Source: an uncultured Megasphaera sp. (GTDB lineage Bacteria > Bacillota > Negativicutes > Veillonellales > Megasphaeraceae). Taken from it: a DNA stretch of 64,000 nt. Below the pieces are notes generated by a model. The model was not told where the DNA came from and made no database searches. It saw nothing but the letters and a program-made list of their open reading frames with translations. Made by a program: the position numbers and the translations under genes. Shown here one piece after another: positions 1 through 9,294 of this stretch (within the stretch, counting starts at the first letter, position 1; the number at the start of each line of letters is the position of its first letter). Location of the stretch: assembly GCA_900540735.1 (NCBI GenBank), contig UQHB01000010.1, forward strand, positions 1 to 64,000, written 5' to 3'.

Positions 1-55
1 TCTTGTATAATCTGAAGGTGTAGATAGGTATTTGGTCATATCTTTATTCTACACC

Positions 56-90
56 AACTCCCGGTTTTGCATAGACCGGGAGTTATTTTT
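56..90 (+). terminator. Intrinsic terminator of a gene left of the window
   Basis: A 10-bp perfect stem (AACTCCCGGT / ACCGGGAGTT) with a 9-nt loop is followed by ATTTTT on the + strand. It should end a rightward transcript entering from outside the window, and its T-run overlaps the stop codon of the leftward LysR gene. A -10-like TATAAT lies at 6-11, but the rest of that promoter would be outside the window. Confidence 0.75.
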
Positions 91-1011
91 ATGTATACAC
101 AAAAAGGCTGCCGCACAAATTACGTGCGACAGCCCCTTCCGTATACGCTCTGGCAAATTCGATGAATCGCTTCACCGTTTCTGTCACATCTTGATTCTTT
201 TTCCACACGATATAAGAGCCATTTTCTAAGCGCGGCTCTAAGGGAATCATTTTTAATCCCGGATAATGAGTCGTAAAATTGAGGCCTAAGGCAATACCCA
301 TGCCTTGGGCGACGAGAATATTTTTATTATACGCCGATAAATTCATATACGCTGCAGGGCGGATGTCCTTAACATAGTCACCAAACCATTGATCCAACAA
401 ATTGCGGACAGACGCACGGCTCGCCAAGATGAGCGGCCGCTTCACTAAATCAGCTGGGCGAATGGCCGCTTTTGCCGCCAAGGCATCGTCTTCGCGCAGT
501 AAGGCTACCCAATAGTCTTTATAGGGCAGCGGCATGAATTGGTATTTACTAATATCGACAGGCTCGATGACGACACCAAAATCGAGTAGTCCCTTTTCAA
601 TGCGTTCTTTTATATCGTCTGCAATGCCCGTATAAACAGAAAAATATACGTCCGGATATTGCTCTTGAAAGGCTTTCATAATGGCCGTCATGAAGGTCAC
701 ATTTTGCATTTCGCCACAGCCAATGGAAATTTCACCGGCAATGGTCTCTTCCCTTCCGGCGCAGTCAGTTCTTGGGCGGTCTTATCGGCTAAATCGACCA
801 TTTCTTGGGCTCGCCGCCGCAAGAACAGCCCTTCTGGCGTGAGGATAATGCTGTGGTTACTCCGACGAAAGAGTTTCACACCAAATTCTTCTTCTAGCTG
901 CATGATTTGCCGCGACAAGGTGGGCTGTGTAATGTGTAGTAGTTTCGCTGCTCTCGTTAAGTTTTCTTCTCTAGCGACGACTAAAAAATAGCGTAAAATC
1001 CGCAGTTCCAT
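89..1011 (-). pseudogene. LysR-family transcriptional regulator, frameshifted
   Basis: The first 85 or so codons (start at 1011) encode a classic LysR winged helix-turn-helix (RYFLVVAREENLTRAAKLL, then TQPTLSRQIMQLEEEFGVKLF). The remaining 206 residues, in another frame, form the LysR effector-binding domain. The frames meet near 745-755, where the coding strand reads GAAGGGAAGAGACC. One more G would join them into a normal protein of about 300 residues (EGEETIAGEISIG). This is a one-base loss in a short purine run, either a real mutation or a sequencing error. LysR regulators often control neighbouring genes, here the Fe-S/aldo-keto reductase operon just upstream on the same strand, but I see no proof of that. 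Family call is secure; functionality is doubtful. Confidence 0.85.
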
Positions 1012-1024
1012 AGGGTATCCTCCT

Positions 1025-2536
1025 CTATGATTCAGATGGTTGTTTGGTTATATGTTGGCTACGTCCGGAGCCTAAGAGCTTTTGGACACGCATGGTTTTG
1101 ACAAAAATGGCTTTCGTTGGGCAATGGTATTCGCAAGAGCCGCAGCCAATGCAGGTACTATGTTTGACCTTAGGCAAAATACGGCCATTGGCATCAGGCA
1201 CCATATCGATAGCCTGTACAGGGCAATGACGGGCGCAGATTCCGCACGCATACCCCTCGGCATTGATTAAGCAATGAAAGGCATTGTATACGGCTTTGCC
1301 GATTTGCAAGGTTTTCTTCGTATCCATGGAAATAGGCTGAATCGCTCCTGTTGGGCAGACGTGACTGCAAATGGTGCAATTTAAAACACAATAGCCTTTA
1401 GCATAGTCCAGGCGCGGCTGCCAGAGACCAGCACCGGTATACTCGAAGACCGAGGGCTGCAAGACACCGCTCGGACAATGGTCGAGACAACGATGGCAGG
1501 CCGTACAACGCTGCGTAAAGTTTGCAAAAGTCTTCGCCCCTGGCGGCATAATCGGACCAGTCGTAGAGACGCCATCCATAGCCGCTTCTACAGGGAGCGA
1601 GTCCTTGGCCATGGCAATGACCGCAGCCGTCACAGCCACACCAGAGCGGACGAGCATATCCCGGCGGCTCATAAGAGCTGCTTCATCCACAGGCTGTGCG
1701 GCTTCTTGGATAGTTCCTTTTCCATACCGTCTGGCCAAGGACAAGGCATCTTTCGGGCATACAGCCAGGCAAGAACCACACATGACGCAGCGGCTCCCGT
1801 CAATTTGCTGGGACTTGACATCGATGCAAGACGCACGGCACGCCCGTTCACAGCGTTTGCAACGAATGCATTTCGTCGTATCGAACTGCGGCCCATAGAG
1901 GCTAAAGCGGCTCACAGAGCCGAGCATCGTCCCGACCGGACAAATGGTATTACAGTAGAGCCGACCGTAGCGAAATGATAAAAGCGCGATGACGATAAAA
2001 GAAACACTGCTCACCGCCAACGCTGCAAGGCCTCGCCATGCCAGGTCATACGGCACAGCCAGAAACCAGCCTTGGTCTACGCCGACTGTTACGATGAGGT
2101 TATAGACACTTTGATATACAGGATAGAGTAAGTGGGAAACAATCCGGCCAAACATGCTATACGGCTCTATTATATCCAGTACAGTGGCCCCACCGGCAGC
2201 CATAGTCACCATAGTAACTAAGAGCACGCTATATCGCAGATACACATGGTCCTTTGTATAGTGCATCTTACGCGCTCGTTTCGTCGTTTTCTTAGCCATC
2301 CACCAGACCATATCTTGCAAAATGCCTAAGGGACATAAGACAGCACAATACACGCGGCCTACGAAGATGGTCACGACGAGGATGGCGATGATACTGACCA
2401 CATGGACAGCGAGCAAGGCCGGGAGGAGTTGGAACATCGGCAAATCTAACGAGGTCAAGCCTAAAAAGGTTAAGACCATGCAGAGAAAGACGAGCGTCGC
2501 TGCGCCCATGCGAAGACGTGAGAATGAATGCCTCAT
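1025..2536 (-). CDS. Membrane 4Fe-4S protein, NapH-like plus NapG-like fusion
   Basis: This 503-residue protein probably carries electrons from the membrane to a periplasmic partner. The N-terminal half is NapH-like: four hydrophobic segments and two CxxxCP loops (GRVYCAVLCPLG, GRLYCNTICPVG), then two ferredoxin clusters (CIRCKRCERAC, CVMCGSCLAVCP). A twin-arginine-type signal (SRRDML plus a hydrophobic stretch) follows near residue 290. After it comes a NapG/MauM-like part with four more 4Fe-4S motifs (CTACHRCLDHCP, CTICSHVCP, CGICARHCP, CIGCGSCEYHCP). The start ATG overlaps the stop of the aldo/keto reductase gene by 4 bp (ATGA), so the two are surely cotranscribed. The internal Tat signal suggests mixed Sec/Tat insertion, with the last four clusters outside. 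The physiological electron donor is unknown. Confidence 0.8.
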   Translation of the reverse strand: MRHSFSRLRMGAATLVFLCMVLTFLGLTSLDLPMFQLLPALLAVHVVSIIAILVVTIFVGRVYCAVLCPLGILQDMVWWMAKKTTKRARKMHYTKDHVYLRYSVLLVTMVTMAAGGATVLDIIEPYSMFGRIVSHLLYPVYQSVYNLIVTVGVDQGWFLAVPYDLAWRGLAALAVSSVSFIVIALLSFRYGRLYCNTICPVGTMLGSVSRFSLYGPQFDTTKCIRCKRCERACRASCIDVKSQQIDGSRCVMCGSCLAVCPKDALSLARRYGKGTIQEAAQPVDEAALMSRRDMLVRSGVAVTAAVIAMAKDSLPVEAAMDGVSTTGPIMPPGAKTFANFTQRCTACHRCLDHCPSGVLQPSVFEYTGAGLWQPRLDYAKGYCVLNCTICSHVCPTGAIQPISMDTKKTLQIGKAVYNAFHCLINAEGYACGICARHCPVQAIDMVPDANGRILPKVKHSTCIGCGSCEYHCPTKAIFVKTMRVQKLLGSGRSQHITKQPSES

Positions 2537-3870
2537 AAGATTACCTTCCCTGCTTGTTTAGCCCGTTGCTGAACGGCACCATCTACTTGCTGCAGCATAT
2601 CGGGAATAGCAATATGCTGAGGACATCGGGGCAAGCAAATATTACATTTCGTACACTGGCTGGCACGCTTTCCTTTGGGTACGTCTACTTGATAGTGTAC
2701 GAAAAATTTATCTCCATCTCTCCCCCACGTGTTATAGCATTTAAAAACTTGGGCAATATCTACGGCATAAGGACAAGGCTGACAGTATTGACAATACGTA
2801 CACGGAATGGCTTGGTCTGGATCCGTTTTCCCCATGACGCAGCGCAAGGTCTGCTGTTCCTGAGCCGATAAGGGTTGAAAATTGGCCATCGTGTGGATGT
2901 TATCGAGGACTTGTTCGAGGGAACTCATGCCCGATAAGAGCGTCACTACTTCCGGCAAAGACGCCACAAAGCGAATGGCCCAAGACGCTTGGCTCGCGTT
3001 CGGTTCTGCTTGCTGCAGTATATCTGCCTGAGCTTTCGGTAAATTGGCTAAATTACCGCCTTTTACTGGTTCCATGACAAAGACAGGAACGTGTTTTTCT
3101 GCAGCCTTACGGTAGAGCGTCCCAGCTTGCTTATTGCCCTGAGGGGCTTCGGTTTCGTCATTCCAATCGGCATAATTAATCTGGACCATGACGCAGTCCC
3201 ACGTAAAGGTGTCCATCAAGTAATTAAAAAATGGCACGTCGCCGTGAAAGGAAAAACCAAGGCATTTGATGCGGCCTTTTGCCTTTTCTTCCCACAAATA
3301 GTCGAGCACACCGCCCTGTATATACACACGTTCGAACTCTTCACGGCTCGACAGGGTATGGAGCAAATAGTTATCAAAGTAGGTCACACCACACGCATCT
3401 AATTGCTTTTGAAAAATGTCTTTCGCCTGGTCTAAGCTCTTGACCATAGGTGTCGGCATTTTATCGCAAAGATAATAGGATTCGCGCGGATACTTGGCCA
3501 GTACCTTCCCCATAAAGGCTTCCGATTTGCCATTATGGTAAAAATAGGCTGTATCAAAATAATTTACGCCGTGGTCGTACGCATAGTCAATCATCTTTGC
3601 AGCCATGGCTTCATCAATGTCTTCACTGCCCGGCTTCATTGGAAAGCGCATGCCGCCAAATCCCAAGAGGGACAAATTTTTACCGTTACTGCGATACAGG
3701 CGCGTCGCCACCTTGCCGTCACCGGCATAGGCCGCTGTATCTATGGGTGCTGTCGTTTCGGCAAAGGGCCATAGGTCTTCGTGTTTAGCGATTGCACCTA
3801 TGCCTAACACCGCCGCCAGTCCGCCGCCTAATGCTTTGAGCATAGTGCGACGGCTTATTTTTTTTGTCAT
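2533..3870 (-). CDS. Tat-exported aldo/keto reductase with C-terminal 4Fe-4S domain
   Basis: This 445-residue protein begins with a Tat signal (KKISRRTMLKALGGG). An aldo/keto reductase barrel follows (FDTAYFYHNGKSE holds the Asp and Tyr of the tetrad; then LCDKMP and NYLLHTL supply the Lys and His). The tail is ferredoxin-like with two 4Fe-4S motifs (CTYCQYCQPCP, CTKCNICLPRCP). I chose the ATG at 3870 because AAGGAGG sits 11 nt upstream and the Tat motif then falls at the N-terminus; an in-frame start at 3921 is less likely. It overlaps the membrane Fe-S gene, suggesting electrons flow from the membrane protein to this reductase. Tat export suggests it folds with cofactors in the cytoplasm. 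The substrate is unknown; a carbonyl compound is an inference. A MerR-type promoter lies upstream. Confidence 0.85.
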   Translation of the reverse strand: MTKKISRRTMLKALGGGLAAVLGIGAIAKHEDLWPFAETTAPIDTAAYAGDGKVATRLYRSNGKNLSLLGFGGMRFPMKPGSEDIDEAMAAKMIDYAYDHGVNYFDTAYFYHNGKSEAFMGKVLAKYPRESYYLCDKMPTPMVKSLDQAKDIFQKQLDACGVTYFDNYLLHTLSSREEFERVYIQGGVLDYLWEEKAKGRIKCLGFSFHGDVPFFNYLMDTFTWDCVMVQINYADWNDETEAPQGNKQAGTLYRKAAEKHVPVFVMEPVKGGNLANLPKAQADILQQAEPNASQASWAIRFVASLPEVVTLLSGMSSLEQVLDNIHTMANFQPLSAQEQQTLRCVMGKTDPDQAIPCTYCQYCQPCPYAVDIAQVFKCYNTWGRDGDKFFVHYQVDVPKGKRASQCTKCNICLPRCPQHIAIPDMLQQVDGAVQQRAKQAGKVIL

Positions 3871-4004
3871 ACAGACCGTCCTCCTTGCATAGTCTCGTTT
3901 CATTATACCATGTTTTGTCATGCATTCACGATATATCTTGATAGGTACTATACGCTTTTGTCGTATATATTTTGCTTATGTTTTGTAAAAACTCTGTCAT
4001 CTTT

Positions 4005-4035
4005 ACCTTACGCCTTGGAGTGTACCCGAAGTCAA
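4005..4035 (-). promoter_or_regulatory. MerR-type promoter of the aldo/keto reductase operon
   Basis: On the minus strand TTGACT (4030-4035) and TAAGGT (4005-4010) are separated by 19 bp containing GGGTACACTCC, an imperfect dyad. A 19-bp spacer with an internal dyad is the hallmark of MerR-activated promoters. The core resembles the sites at 37059-37089 and 39221-39251. The predicted start lies about 130 nt upstream of the ATG at 3870. A second TATAAT-like box at 3902-3907 lacks a good -35. Confidence 0.6.
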
Positions 4036-4075
4036 GGCTATCCTTTCAAGAAAACTGAGACGAAAATGAAAATTT

Positions 4076-4104
4076 TTCAAGACCTGCCATTTATGAGGTA
4101 TGAT
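4076..4104 (+). promoter_or_regulatory. Candidate promoter of yraN-comM-dprA
   Basis: TTCAAG and TATGAT separated by 17 bp lie just upstream of the ribosome site of the next gene. The -35 is a weak match, so this is tentative. Confidence 0.4.
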
Positions 4105-4130
4105 AAAAAGAAACGGAAGGAGTGTCCCCT

Positions 4131-4499
4131 ATGACACACGACAAATGGATTGGCCAAGTAGGCGAAGATACAGCAGCACGCTATTTAGAGGAGCAAGACT
4201 ATCGCATTCTGTGCCGCAACTACCGCAATTCTTTTGGTGAACTCGATATTGTTGCCAAAGACGGAGAAGATTTCGTCTTCGTAGAAGTAAAGACGAGGAC
4301 ATCTGCCACGTATGGCCGCCCAGCCGAAGCCGTATCGTACCAGAAACGGCGAAAACTCTCCCTTATGGCTATGTTTTACATGAATCGCTATCGCTTATGG
4401 CATGTGCCGTGCCGCTTCGACGTCATTGAAGTCGATTTGCGCCGCCCTGAAGGAGAACAAATTCATCATATTCGCCATGCCTTTACGCTCGTTACGTAG
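4131..4499 (+). CDS. yraN: YraN/UPF0102 family nuclease-fold protein
   Basis: A 122-residue protein of the UPF0102 family, which has an endonuclease-like PD-(D/E)xK fold. The motif GELDIVAKDG followed by VFVEVKTR supplies the Asp and the E-x-K signature. The family is often found beside comM and dprA, as here, and is suspected to act in DNA uptake or recombination; its exact reaction is not established. The ATG at 4131 is preferred over the GTG at 4122 because GGAAGGAG ends 8 nt before the ATG and overlaps the GTG. The gap to the next gene is 8 nt, so an operon is likely. Confidence 0.85.
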   Translation: MTHDKWIGQVGEDTAARYLEEQDYRILCRNYRNSFGELDIVAKDGEDFVFVEVKTRTSATYGRPAEAVSYQKRRKLSLMAMFYMNRYRLWHVPCRFDVIEVDLRRPEGEQIHHIRHAFTLVT

Positions 4500-4507
4500 G
4501 AGGAAGT

Positions 4508-6028
4508 ATGTTTGCACGAATATATGGAGCTACTGTGCTCGGCTTATACGGCAATCTCATTGCTGTCGAAACAGATATTACCAATGGCCTCCCAGCCTTT
4601 GACATCGTTGGGCTCGCTGCTACGTCGGTCAAAGAATCGAAAGAGCGTGTCCGTGCAGCCATCAAAAATAGTGGCTGCGAATTTCCCATGCGCCGCATTA
4701 CGATCAATCTGGCTCCGGCCGATTTGAAAAAAGACAGTGCCGGCCTTGATGTCTCCATTGCCATCGCTATCCTCGTCTCTAGCGGCCAACTCCCAGCTGA
4801 CCCGTGTGCCCGGACCTTATTCATTGGCGAATTGGCCTTAGACGGTACAATCCGCCCTGTGTCCGGTATTCTCTCTATGGTGCTCCAAGGCGCAGCCGAA
4901 GGCTGTACAACCGCTGTCGTCGCTACGGCCAATGTAGCCGAAGCCTTGCTCTGTCCGGATATCACCGTCTATGGCGTAGAGACCTTGCAAGACCTAGTAA
5001 AGCATTTGACGAAACAGACTGTCCTGACACCAGCACAACGACTGCCACAACCGACGGAAGCACGCAGGTATACAGTTGATTTTGCGGAAGTACAAGGCCA
5101 ATTCATGGCGAAACGAGCTTTAGAAATCGCCGCTGCTGGTGGGCACAATATACTGCTCGTCGGTCCGCCCGGTGCAGGCAAAACGATGCTCGCCAAACGA
5201 TTGCCAACGATTTTGCCGCCTATGAGCCACGACGAAGCCTTAGAAGTGACGAAAATCTACAGCGTTGCCGGTCTCTTTGCAGAAGGAGCTATGCATACAG
5301 AGCGGCCCTTTCGCAGTCCGCACCATACGATTTCTATGGCTGGCCTCATTGGCGGTGGCTCGATTCCCAAGCCCGGCGAAGTGACGCTCAGCCATCACGG
5401 CGTACTCTTTTTAGATGAATTACCGGAATTTCCGCGCAGTGTCCTCGAAGTGCTGCGCCAGCCTTTAGAAGACAAGGTCGTCCACATTTCTCGTGTGCGC
5501 ATCTCCTTGACCTATCCTGCCGACATCTTGCTAATTGCTGCTTTAAATCCAAGTCCATGCGGATTTTTTTATGACGACGAATACGGACAATGTACGTGTA
5601 CGCTTGGCGAAGTCCGTCGGTATATGCGTAAAATTTCCGGGCCTCTCTTAGACCGCATCGACCTGCACGTCACGGTCGAGCGGCCAAAATACCACGAACT
5701 CACTACACTGGTACCACAAGAATCATCAACCCAAATCAGAGCGCGTGTCTTAGCCGCCCGTCAACGGCAAGAACAACGACTCGCACCGTATGATCTCTCC
5801 TGTAATAGCCAAATGGGCCACCGGGAAATCCAAAAAACGTGTACCATAACGCCAGCAGGACAAGACGTCTTGCGCCTGGCCTTTGAATCGCTGCAGCTCA
5901 GTGCCCGTAGTTACGACCGCATTATCAAAGTATCCCAAACGATTGCCGACTTAGCCGGAGCCGACGTGATTACAGAGACGCACGTGGCCGAAGCCCTGAG
6001 CTACCGCAATACCCTGCAAAGGATGTGA
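4508..6028 (+). CDS. comM: YifB/ComM family AAA ATPase (Mg-chelatase-like)
   Basis: A 506-residue protein of full family length. An N-terminal ribosomal-S5-like domain covers about residues 1-180. The Mg-chelatase-type AAA module follows with Walker A GPPGAGKT and Walker B LFLDELPEF, and then the characteristic C-terminal domain. ComM is a hexameric helicase that promotes branch migration during natural transformation. Placement between yraN and dprA, with gaps of 8 and 4 nt, supports a DNA-uptake role. No lesion seen. Confidence 0.93.
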   Translation: MFARIYGATVLGLYGNLIAVETDITNGLPAFDIVGLAATSVKESKERVRAAIKNSGCEFPMRRITINLAPADLKKDSAGLDVSIAIAILVSSGQLPADPCARTLFIGELALDGTIRPVSGILSMVLQGAAEGCTTAVVATANVAEALLCPDITVYGVETLQDLVKHLTKQTVLTPAQRLPQPTEARRYTVDFAEVQGQFMAKRALEIAAAGGHNILLVGPPGAGKTMLAKRLPTILPPMSHDEALEVTKIYSVAGLFAEGAMHTERPFRSPHHTISMAGLIGGGSIPKPGEVTLSHHGVLFLDELPEFPRSVLEVLRQPLEDKVVHISRVRISLTYPADILLIAALNPSPCGFFYDDEYGQCTCTLGEVRRYMRKISGPLLDRIDLHVTVERPKYHELTTLVPQESSTQIRARVLAARQRQEQRLAPYDLSCNSQMGHREIQKTCTITPAGQDVLRLAFESLQLSARSYDRIIKVSQTIADLAGADVITETHVAEALSYRNTLQRM

Positions 6029-6032
6029 TGTC

Positions 6033-7127
6033 ATGACCTATACGACAGAAGAACAGTATGCTGCCACCTTAGCCGCTATGCCTCACTGGGGCGGCCGCAG
6101 CCTGCGTGCCTTGTATGCTCGGTGCGGCTCGTGGGAAGCTATTTGGCACACGCCTATAGAAAAACTGCGCCACTATCTACCGGGAACAGAACCGATGTGG
6201 CAGTCCCTCACGACGACACGAGCCACCTATGACTTCGACGAAGCTTTACGCAAAAATACAGCTTACGACATGCAAATCGTAACGTATGAACACGAAGCGT
6301 ACCCAGCCCTCTTAAAAGCGACGTACAATCCGCCCGTAGTTCTCTATTACTGGGGAACGTTGCCTAAAGAAGAAAAGACTGCCGCCATCGTCGGTGCACG
6401 CAAAGCGACACCCTACGGCATTAACGCCGCCGAAACCATAGCCCGTGAGCTAAGCAGTCACGACGTGACTATCATTAGCGGTGGTGCCCGTGGTATCGAT
6501 ACGAAGGCTCACTGCGGTGCCTTAGCCGCCCATGGTAAGACCATTGCCGTCGTAGCCCATGGTCTTGATACAGTCTATCCGCGAGAAAATAAGAAACTCT
6601 TTCGCCAAATCGTAGACACTGGCGGCGCAATCATTACGGAATATCCCTTAGGCGTACCGCCGCTGGCACTTAACTTCCCAGCTCGTAACCGCATCATTGC
6701 CGGTCTGGCGAGATGCGTCATCGTCGTCGAGGCGGCCCTAAAAAGCGGCTCTTTAATCACAGCAGACGCAGCCCTCGAAGAAGGACGCGATGTCTTTACC
6801 GTACCAGGCAGCATTTTCTCCACAATGAGCCGCGGCACCAATAGTCTGCTCCGCAAAGGAGCCATTACGCTCACGCAAAGCGAAGACGTTCTCACCGAAT
6901 ACGGTTGGCAAACAGGCCTAAGGGGCACGCAAAAAACAGCCATTTCCCTAACCTTAAGCGAAATGGCTGTCCTCGATGCCTTGTCATGCGACCAAGCAAT
7001 GTCGTTAGACACCTTAGTCGTAACGACGGAATTGACGCCGCCACAACTCAGTGCCGTCGTCTTACGACTACAATTATATAAACTAGTAGAAGAAGTAAGC
7101 CGCGGCAAATATATAAAGAAAGGATAA
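6033..7127 (+). CDS. dprA: DNA-processing protein DprA
   Basis: A 364-residue protein. An N-terminal helical/HhH part is followed by the DprA/Smf Rossmann domain (VGARKATPYGIN, IISGGARGIDTKAH, then NFPARNRIIAGL) and a C-terminal winged helix (about residues 300-360). DprA binds incoming single-stranded DNA and loads RecA during transformation. It is the last gene of the rightward operon and faces cbiC. I see no clear terminator behind it. Confidence 0.95.
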   Translation: MTYTTEEQYAATLAAMPHWGGRSLRALYARCGSWEAIWHTPIEKLRHYLPGTEPMWQSLTTTRATYDFDEALRKNTAYDMQIVTYEHEAYPALLKATYNPPVVLYYWGTLPKEEKTAAIVGARKATPYGINAAETIARELSSHDVTIISGGARGIDTKAHCGALAAHGKTIAVVAHGLDTVYPRENKKLFRQIVDTGGAIITEYPLGVPPLALNFPARNRIIAGLARCVIVVEAALKSGSLITADAALEEGRDVFTVPGSIFSTMSRGTNSLLRKGAITLTQSEDVLTEYGWQTGLRGTQKTAISLTLSEMAVLDALSCDQAMSLDTLVVTTELTPPQLSAVVLRLQLYKLVEEVSRGKYIKKG

Positions 7128-7294
7128 CATATCGGAGCTATCGTAAGGGAGCGCATGTACTTATCGCCAGCTCTGACCGACCATATGCCGCCAAGATATA
7201 CGCAGTGAAGCGTTCCAGAAGTTCTACCACTACGTGAGGCCACAGTCGGCAGAATGGCGAAAGTACGTGTGCGACCGTCCAAGTATATGTTTTC
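7128..7294. other. Convergent gap between dprA and cbiC, possible gene scrap
   Basis: The 167 bp hold no complete gene and no obvious hairpin terminator. On the + strand two overlapping frames read protein-like text (RKGAHVLIASSDRPYAAKIY, then FQKFYHYVRPQSAEWRKYV) and would join through a frameshift near 7208. I do not recognise the family. It may be a relic or chance. Confidence 0.3.
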
Positions 7295-7924
7295 TTACTT
7301 TCTCGTTAACGAATACAACAAGGCATTGCAAATCGCTGCGGCAATGGTGCTGCCTCCTTTGCGGCCTGTCGCCACGATGTACGGCACGCCAGACTGCATA
7401 ATGACCTCTTTAGCATAGACTACATTGACAAAGCCAACAGGTACACCAATGACGAGGGCAGGCCGAATCTTCCCAGCGCGAATGAGCTCATCTAAGCGTA
7501 AGAGTGCCGTCGGCGCATTCCCTACGGCAACGATTACAGGCCCTGTGATTTCACTGGCTTTATCCATGCAAGCAACAGCCCGGGTCGTACCATTGGCTTT
7601 AGCTCGTGCAGCACTATCATCGTCGGCCATAAAGCATACCTTTTGGCACCCTAACTTCTGGAGTGATGGTACGCTAATACCCATGAGGGCCATATTCGTA
7701 TCGGTCACAATAGTGCAGCCTTGGCGCAGTGCAGCTAATCCGCTCGCTACGGCATCGTCGCTAAAGCGCAAGGTCCGAGCGTATTCAAAATCAGCACTTG
7801 TGTGGATAACCCGTTTAATAATATTCTTTTTATCAGGGGCTAACTGGATTTCCCCCAGTTCTTGTTCAATAATCTCCATGCTCCGCCCTTCAATATCAGC
7901 AGGCAAAATATGTTCTATTTTCAT
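7295..7924 (-). CDS. cbiC: Cobalt-precorrin-8 methylmutase
   Basis: A 209-residue protein that moves the C11 methyl to C12, giving cobyrinate (hydrogenobyrinate-type) rings. The motif VIHTSADFEYARTL contains the catalytic histidine typical of CbiC/CobH. A glycine-rich segment (VIGVPVGFVNVVYAKE) matches the family core. It is the last gene of the corrin run, 2 nt after cbiA, in the anaerobic branch (with CbiD and CbiG). Confidence 0.95.
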   Translation of the reverse strand: MKIEHILPADIEGRSMEIIEQELGEIQLAPDKKNIIKRVIHTSADFEYARTLRFSDDAVASGLAALRQGCTIVTDTNMALMGISVPSLQKLGCQKVCFMADDDSAARAKANGTTRAVACMDKASEITGPVIVAVGNAPTALLRLDELIRAGKIRPALVIGVPVGFVNVVYAKEVIMQSGVPYIVATGRKGGSTIAAAICNALLYSLTRK

Positions 7925-7926
7925 GA

Positions 7927-9294
7927 TTACTCCTTTGTTTGCCGCCTATAGGCGCGGCATTGTTCCATAAAGTTCCACGCAAATTCGGGGCAACCGGCCA
8001 AGTGTAAATGAGGATACCCAGCCCATAAGGTGCCTTCACTATGAAAACAAGGCCAGTGCCGTGTACCTAAGGGCTTCTGAGCCATACAGGCTGCGCCATT
8101 ATTCGTACTGTCACTATAATGAAATTCATGAGCTGGCAGTACATATCCTTTCGGGCAAAAAGGCGTATCTTCTTGGGCTGTTACGTTTACATAGCCAAAG
8201 CGCGTCAACGACTGGGTCATGTGACTTGACCCGGCTATAGCTCCCACCCAGGGATAGACCTGCGTGCCATCCATAAAGCTCTCTAAGAGATACATAAAGC
8301 CGCCGCATTCAGCGAGACAAGGCATTTGCCCTTGCAAGGCCTGCCGTATAGCCCTACACATAGCCTTATTTTCAGACAGAATCTGCGCGTGCAATTCCGG
8401 ATAGCCGCCGCCTAAATAGATGCCATCACAAGGGGGCAGCTGCTTATCCCGTAAGGGACTAAAGAACTGAATAACAGCACCCATACGCCGCAAGACATCG
8501 AGGGCTACGTCATAGTAAAAGCAAAAGGCTTCGTCTTTGGCCACACCAATCGTCACGGCTTCACCTTGCGGTACCTCCCAAGGAGGAACCGCTATAGGCC
8601 GTGCCGTTTGGGCTACAGCCATGATGGCTTCTATATCAAGCGTCTTCTCTGCCGTATCGGCGAGGAGGCGCATTTTTTCTTGTATTTGCGGCACTTCGTC
8701 TGCTGTGATCAGACCTAAATGACGACTCGCTAAGGCTGCTTCCGGCAAGGGCGGCAAATAGCCATACCCGCGCAGTCCCGTCGCTTCTTCAATGGGCTTT
8801 TTAAAATAGGCATACACACTCGATTTTACATTATTTAAAATAAAGCCTGCTATATGGCTCTCTGCCTGATAGGTCTGAAAGCCGCGCAAAACAACGGCTA
8901 AAGACATAGCAGCTCCCTTGCCGTTCAGGACGAAAATGACCGGGGTCTGCGTCGTCTTCGCTATTTCATAGGCACTATTTTGACTGGTCGTACCGATGCC
9001 ATCATAATAGCCCATAGCCCCTTCGATGAGGGCCAGGTCTTTGCCGCGGCTATATGTGGCCAGGACTTGCCGTGTCCGTTCGGAGCCGCCTAATAAAAAC
9101 ATATCGAGATTATGAGACAGTGTCTGGAGGACAGTCCGATGAAACATAGGGTCAATATAATCAGGGCCGCATTTAAAGGCTACTGCCTTTTGCTGCTGCC
9201 GTTGCAACGCTCCTAAGAGAGCGCAGAAAACAGTCGTCTTGCCGCTGCCGCTAGCTGGCGCAGCAATCATCATACGGGGAATAGTCATCTCCAT
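7927..9294 (-). CDS. cbiA: Cobyrinate a,c-diamide synthase
   Basis: A 455-residue ATP- and glutamine-dependent amidase that amidates side chains a and c of cobyrinate. The P-loop is near the N-terminus (APASGSGKTTVF). A class I glutamine amidotransferase domain fills the C-terminal half, with its nucleophile in LAECGGFMYL and a late conserved histidine (LPAHEFHYS). The start shares one base with the end of cbiET. Length is normal. Confidence 0.95.
   Translation of the reverse strand: MEMTIPRMMIAAPASGSGKTTVFCALLGALQRQQQKAVAFKCGPDYIDPMFHRTVLQTLSHNLDMFLLGGSERTRQVLATYSRGKDLALIEGAMGYYDGIGTTSQNSAYEIAKTTQTPVIFVLNGKGAAMSLAVVLRGFQTYQAESHIAGFILNNVKSSVYAYFKKPIEEATGLRGYGYLPPLPEAALASRHLGLITADEVPQIQEKMRLLADTAEKTLDIEAIMAVAQTARPIAVPPWEVPQGEAVTIGVAKDEAFCFYYDVALDVLRRMGAVIQFFSPLRDKQLPPCDGIYLGGGYPELHAQILSENKAMCRAIRQALQGQMPCLAECGGFMYLLESFMDGTQVYPWVGAIAGSSHMTQSLTRFGYVNVTAQEDTPFCPKGYVLPAHEFHYSDSTNNGAACMAQKPLGTRHWPCFHSEGTLWAGYPHLHLAGCPEFAWNFMEQCRAYRRQTKE

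Noticed and set aside
1478..1978. 166-residue open frame on the + strand
   Set aside because: Antisense to the Fe-S protein gene; its His/Arg-rich text mirrors Cys- and Ala-rich coding on the other strand.
6575..7282. 235-residue leftward open frame overlapping dprA and the gap after it
   Set aside because: Mostly antisense to a well-supported dprA; no ribosome site or domain.
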